From the NCBI GenBank assembly GCA_037349315.1, contig JBAIAC010000059.1, positions 4,242,001 through 4,306,000 of the forward strand: a stretch of 64,000 bases of DNA, given 5' to 3'. The notes below the pieces were generated by a model. It was not told the origin of the DNA and searched no databases. It saw only the letters and a program-made list of their open reading frames with translations. The DNA is from Chelydra serpentina. Lineage: Eukaryota; Chordata; Testudines; Chelydridae. A program made the position numbers and the translations under genes. How positions within the stretch are numbered: position 1 is the first letter of the stretch; each line of letters starts with the position of its first letter. Below are positions 60,558 to 64,000 of the stretch, piece by piece.

Positions 60558-61034
60558 GTATGGCTCTATACTCAGCTTGTTTGATTAGAAATACATCAGT
60601 TTTGTATGAAGTATAGTTCATCATAAATAGAAAAGTTGTTTCAATACTGGTTAGTTTACTAAATAACTTAAGGGCTATGATGATTAATGTGGGGATTAGA
60701 TACAACGGGGATGACTACACTAACAAGCCAAATAGAGAGGTGATAGTGAGGTTAGTAAATATAGAGAACAAATTTATGTATATACTTTTACATTCTACCG
60801 TATACATGCTAAAAGGAGGTAACCAAATTCCATGCTCCAGGGCATGAGCTGCACAGTGGTCAAGCACATTATGATAGTTTGTTCCTTCCTCTGCAGTGAC
60901 GGGCTGAGGTAACAGATTGAGGCAGGTTAATATACTGGATAGACTTTTGTTCTGATATGGAATGGTATGTCATTCTGTAAACTCCTATGTACAGAAAAAT
61001 GTCAAAGCAATGTTTAGCATTTCATATACATTTT

Positions 61035-61404
61035 CAAAATACTGTACTCTTTTCAGGGGGTCTGATTTGTCTTGCGTACCCCAAGTTTCACCTCACTTAA
61101 AAACTACTTACTTACCAACTCAGACATAAAAATACAAAAGTATCACCACATGCTATTACTGAAAAATTGCTTACTTTCTAATTTTTTCCATATAATTATA
61201 AAATAAATTGATTGGAATATAAATATTGTACTTATATTTCAGTGTACAGTTTATAGAGCACTATAAACAAGTCATTGTATGAAATTTTAGTTTGTACTGA
61301 CTTTGCTAGTGCTTTTTATGTAACCTTTGTAAAACTAAACAAATATCTAGATGAGTTGATATAGCCCCGGAAGACCTCTGTGTACCCCTGATTGAGAACC
61401 ACTG
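61035..61404 (-). mobile_element. hAT-like MITE, same family as 15387, opposite orientation
   Basis: The right end reads TTGAGAACCACTG, the family terminus. Blocks such as TCTGATTTGTCTTGC, TTTCACCTCACTTAAAAACTAC and AACAAGTCATTGTATGAAAT are the reverse complement of blocks in 15387-15782. The left terminus is truncated or too decayed to place. Confidence 0.75.
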
Positions 61405-61854
61405 CCATAGTGTATTAGATACTTAGCTTTGAGAGTTACAAAAGGAAGGGGGAGGTCTAGATAAAAGGGTATGCCAATTTATACAGGCATGGGAGGGGCT
61501 CGGGAGAGTGAAATCTGGAAATGATCATCTCTTGGCTATTTATATCCTTATTCCTATGTCTGAGGCCCCTAAATATCTGCAGCACTAACACAACATGTGC
61601 AGGAGCTGTGACAGACTGACAATATCCTGTAATATCTTGAACAATCGTATGGAATTAAGATAAACTTTACTGAATTAAGCTAAATCTTATTGAAGTAGGT
61701 TTAATACTTTTGCGGCACATTGTATTAAAATACAATTGTGTATGTGCTGTTGCGGCATTGTATGTACCTTCTCTAGGAGGGAGTGCGGATGCTAATGAAC
61801 ATCCTCTGTTATCAGCCTTTGATGCGATCTCCCCTCTAAAGATATGCATATACT

Positions 61855-61955
61855 CTCCTGTCGGCATAGAGCGTCTTCACCAGACGCGCTATAATGGCGC
61901 AGCTGCATTGGAGTAGCTGTGTCGATGTAGTGCTCCTAGTGTAGACTAGCCCTTA
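61855..61955 (+). mobile_element. TA-type MITE, right-hand fragment
   Basis: Ends in AGTGTAGACTAGCCCTTA, matching the terminus of the elements at 52996 and 54519. It contains CTCCTGTCGGCATAGAG and a CpG-containing segment. No left terminus is found, so it is a fragment. Confidence 0.6.
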
Positions 61956-62566
61956 GTCTGTCTGCAAATTATGCTACAAAAATGCCACGGGTAAATGATC
62001 CAGTCTTTGACCCAGAGCAATCAACTAATCCACAAAAGTTTGGACAATTTCTATAATGAAAGTAACAGTGGATATGAAATGCCATTTTTATTTGTTTGTT
62101 TCCACTTTTGAGAAGTAGAAATATTAATTTGCTCTCTCTTTATGAAAATGTGCAGTGCATATTCTTCCACACAGTCCTCCCTGAACCTTCCTGTACCATG
62201 AGCCCTGTGAGGCAATGCCACATCAATTGTGATAGAATGCTCCATCAGTCTGTCTTCAGATAGTCTGGTTATAGTGTACTCTCCTCAAAACAGCAGTGTG
62301 CTGGTAACTCAGTGTTTTAAAAAATTACTGCAACTGCTAGTCCGTGATCCCCCAAAATAGGCCTTGTACATTGAGAGGACTTGGCAACTCTGGGCCTTGG
62401 CTAGCCCCTGCAGTACTGAACTTCCGTGTACCTGATGCACAGCTTAGCTTCTTCTTTGAGTTATGAGTTTGACTGTGATCAAAATTAGAAGAAAAAATAA
62501 ACCAACCCTCAAGCAAACAGCACATTGATGTTTCAAACTAATGTGTAACTTGGTGTTGTTCAACAG

Positions 62567-62679
62567 TTCTGTTCCTGAACACACGAAGGCTGCTGATCAG
62601 CAACTCCTTAAAAGAGAATGTGACAAAAGGACTCACCCAGGCATTGAGACAAGCTTTCAACCAAAATGTCAACGCTCAA
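62567..62679 (+). CDS. KIAA1549L: KIAA1549L-like protein, next exon
   Basis: A 113-nt exon between acceptor TTGTTCAACAG (62566) and donor CAA/GTAAGC (62680). It completes the codon split at 60557 (phase 1) and leaves in phase 0. It reads VLFLNTRRLLISNSLKEN, then a helix-like TKGLTQALRQAFNQNVNAQ. This ordered, conserved-looking segment follows the mucin-like exon in both KIAA1549 and KIAA1549L. Phase match, splice sites and the sequence family together make the call firm. The exon is too short to be found as a long open frame. The rest of the ectodomain, membrane segment and cytoplasmic tail lie beyond the window. Confidence 0.85.
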
Positions 62680-64000
62680 GTAAGCAAGCTTATTTAGCTT
62701 ATATAGTAAAATAAGTCTCTCCCCTCCCCACCCTCCCAAAAAGAACTTGAATATCAGTAGTATGTGAAAGATTTTGTTGGTTTTGTTTTGTGTGTTTTTA
62801 ATAATATGAATTAAGGGCATCCTAGTTAGTTTCTAACTCCTGTATCTCATCTCATTTCCCTTAGACCCAATTCAAACAAAAAGACATAAGGCCTCCAAGA
62901 CCCACAAAACTGAGTAGTTTGTGTTTGTGATATGCAGAGCCAGGTACCTTTTGTGTACTGAATGGAATTCAGTCCATGAACGGGTGCTAGATATTTTAAG
63001 GATGGTATTAACTACTGGGAGATTGAGTGAGTCATCGCCTTCTCTTCCCAGCTGTTCCTTATTCACTTGGCTCTAGCAGAGGGAGCAGTGTTATGAGAAG
63101 CAGAGTCTGCCTGGCTGGTTGCTCAGCAGGTGCTACAATGGTCCTTGATGGCCAGCGAGCCCTTCCTGCAGCCCTGCTGAATGTGAGAGGTCTCAGGGCT
63201 ACCAAATGTGTGAGACAAGATGCATAGCACATGGCAGGCTTGTTTTTGGCTATGCAATAGTTAGCATATTTAACCCCATAGTTTACCCAATTTTTTCCTT
63301 CTCTTTCACCTCATCAAGGCCTGTCCCCGCCCAAAATAACAACAGACTGTTTTGATTGTGCATCCAATTAATGGCAAACTGATGTCTTGGAGAGTTTATT
63401 TTGGTCTTTAAATAATACAGTTCTCCATGCATCTGAGAACTTCACTGATATGATTAACTCTGAATGGCAATTCAGCATTTCAAGGGACAAAGTTTTACGT
63501 TAGCTCGTGTTTCTCCTTTTTATGGTTAGAATTTATTTAACTTGTTTTTCTAGAAGTCTGATGTAACGGCTTGTTGTATAACTCTCTCTAGCTGAGTTTA
63601 GCAGGATAACTGTAAATACGAGCGTATACAGTATTTCTTTGTCATTTGCAGTCAGGTTTTTGTTGTTCTGAAGATACAACATTTCTATTAATCTCCTTTA
63701 AACCAGAAATAAAACTGTCTTCTCTATGAAAGCCCCTGACTTATTTATTTGTTAAAAATTGGCTGCAGCTTTATTGAGCTGCTTTGTGGGCAAGTTGTTA
63801 AGGTGGTGAATTTTATTTACAGAAATTGGGTGCATTGCAGAGGTGGCAGTCTATCATGGAGGAAAGTGCAGGGCTTTTGGTAGCTTTCCCATGGAAGAAA
63901 GGCAGGGGTGGCCCAAACACTATGTGGGCTCTAACAATTTTAGGGTCACTTTTATGGTGGCTGTCATTTTATTTTAAATGGTAAAAAGGGGGAAGAGAGG
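62680..64000 (+). other. KIAA1549L next intron, start
   Basis: AT-rich sequence after the GTAAGC donor. No further exon with matching splice sites in phase 0 was found up to the window end. No assignable repeats. Confidence 0.6.

Larger units (their letters stand above)
60558..62566 (+). other. KIAA1549L intron after the large exon
   Basis: A 2009-nt intron from GTATGG to TTGTTCAACAG. It holds a hAT-like MITE (61035-61404) and the right half of a TA-type MITE (61855-61955). The remainder is AT-rich without recognised content. Confidence 0.8.

Noticed and set aside
60558..60616. Continuation of the large exon to an in-frame stop
   Set aside because: The donor GTATGG at 60558 and the phase-matched exon at 62567 with family-like protein give a better gene model.
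59746..60705. 319-codon open frame on the minus strand
   Set aside because: It is the antisense shadow of the Ser/Thr-rich exon. Its Val/Ala-rich, repetitive product mirrors the plus-strand codons and has no domain.
1..64000. CRISPR arrays, bacterial operons, rRNA genes
   Set aside because: No regularly spaced repeats, Shine-Dalgarno-led gene strings or rRNA-like sequence. The window is eukaryotic.

Overview
The window is a stretch of vertebrate nuclear genome. The best fit is a non-mammalian amniote, most likely a turtle. The evidence is AT-rich sequence with very few coding exons, many CR1 LINE 3' ends (one ending in the typical short tandem tail), a young Ty3/gypsy LTR element, a Harbinger transposon, MIR-like SINE pieces and many hAT-type and TA-flanked MITEs. 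Species assignment is inference from repeat content.

Left end (1-5384): a nearly complete Ty3/gypsy LTR retrotransposon on the minus strand, cut by the window edge in its 3' LTR. Its gag-pol is one reading frame broken by seven stop codons. The domain order is gag - zinc knuckle - protease - integrase - reverse transcriptase - RNase H, so integrase lies upstream of RT. This is the Gmr1-like arrangement, not the usual gypsy order. The gag carries a segment that closely resembles the SCAN domain of vertebrate zinc-finger proteins. The visible parts of the two LTRs are identical.

5385-about 8240: a decayed PIF/Harbinger DNA transposon abutting the LTR. A transposase relic lies on the plus strand and a Myb/SANT-partner-like relic on the minus strand.

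About 8240-56700: no convincing exon. This is probably intron 1 of, or upstream DNA for, the gene at the right end. It holds CR1 fragments (8812, 9528, 21685, 28765, 51375), a nested LINE-in-LINE-in-hAT cluster (41150-45780), hAT-like MITEs with 8-bp target duplications (16856, 32586, 37170, 43339, 55537), TA-flanked MITEs (25972, 33643, 52996, 54519), SINE pieces (13350, 14755) and two stretches that look like constrained noncoding DNA.

56715-62679 (plus strand): two exons of a KIAA1549-family gene, most likely KIAA1549L. The first is a very long Ser/Thr-rich, mucin-like exon (3843 nt). After a 2-kb intron comes a 113-nt exon that begins the conserved ordered part of the ectodomain. Reading frame and splice phase agree across the intron. 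The first exon and the rest of the gene lie outside the window.

No rRNA, CRISPR array or bacterial-type operon is present.
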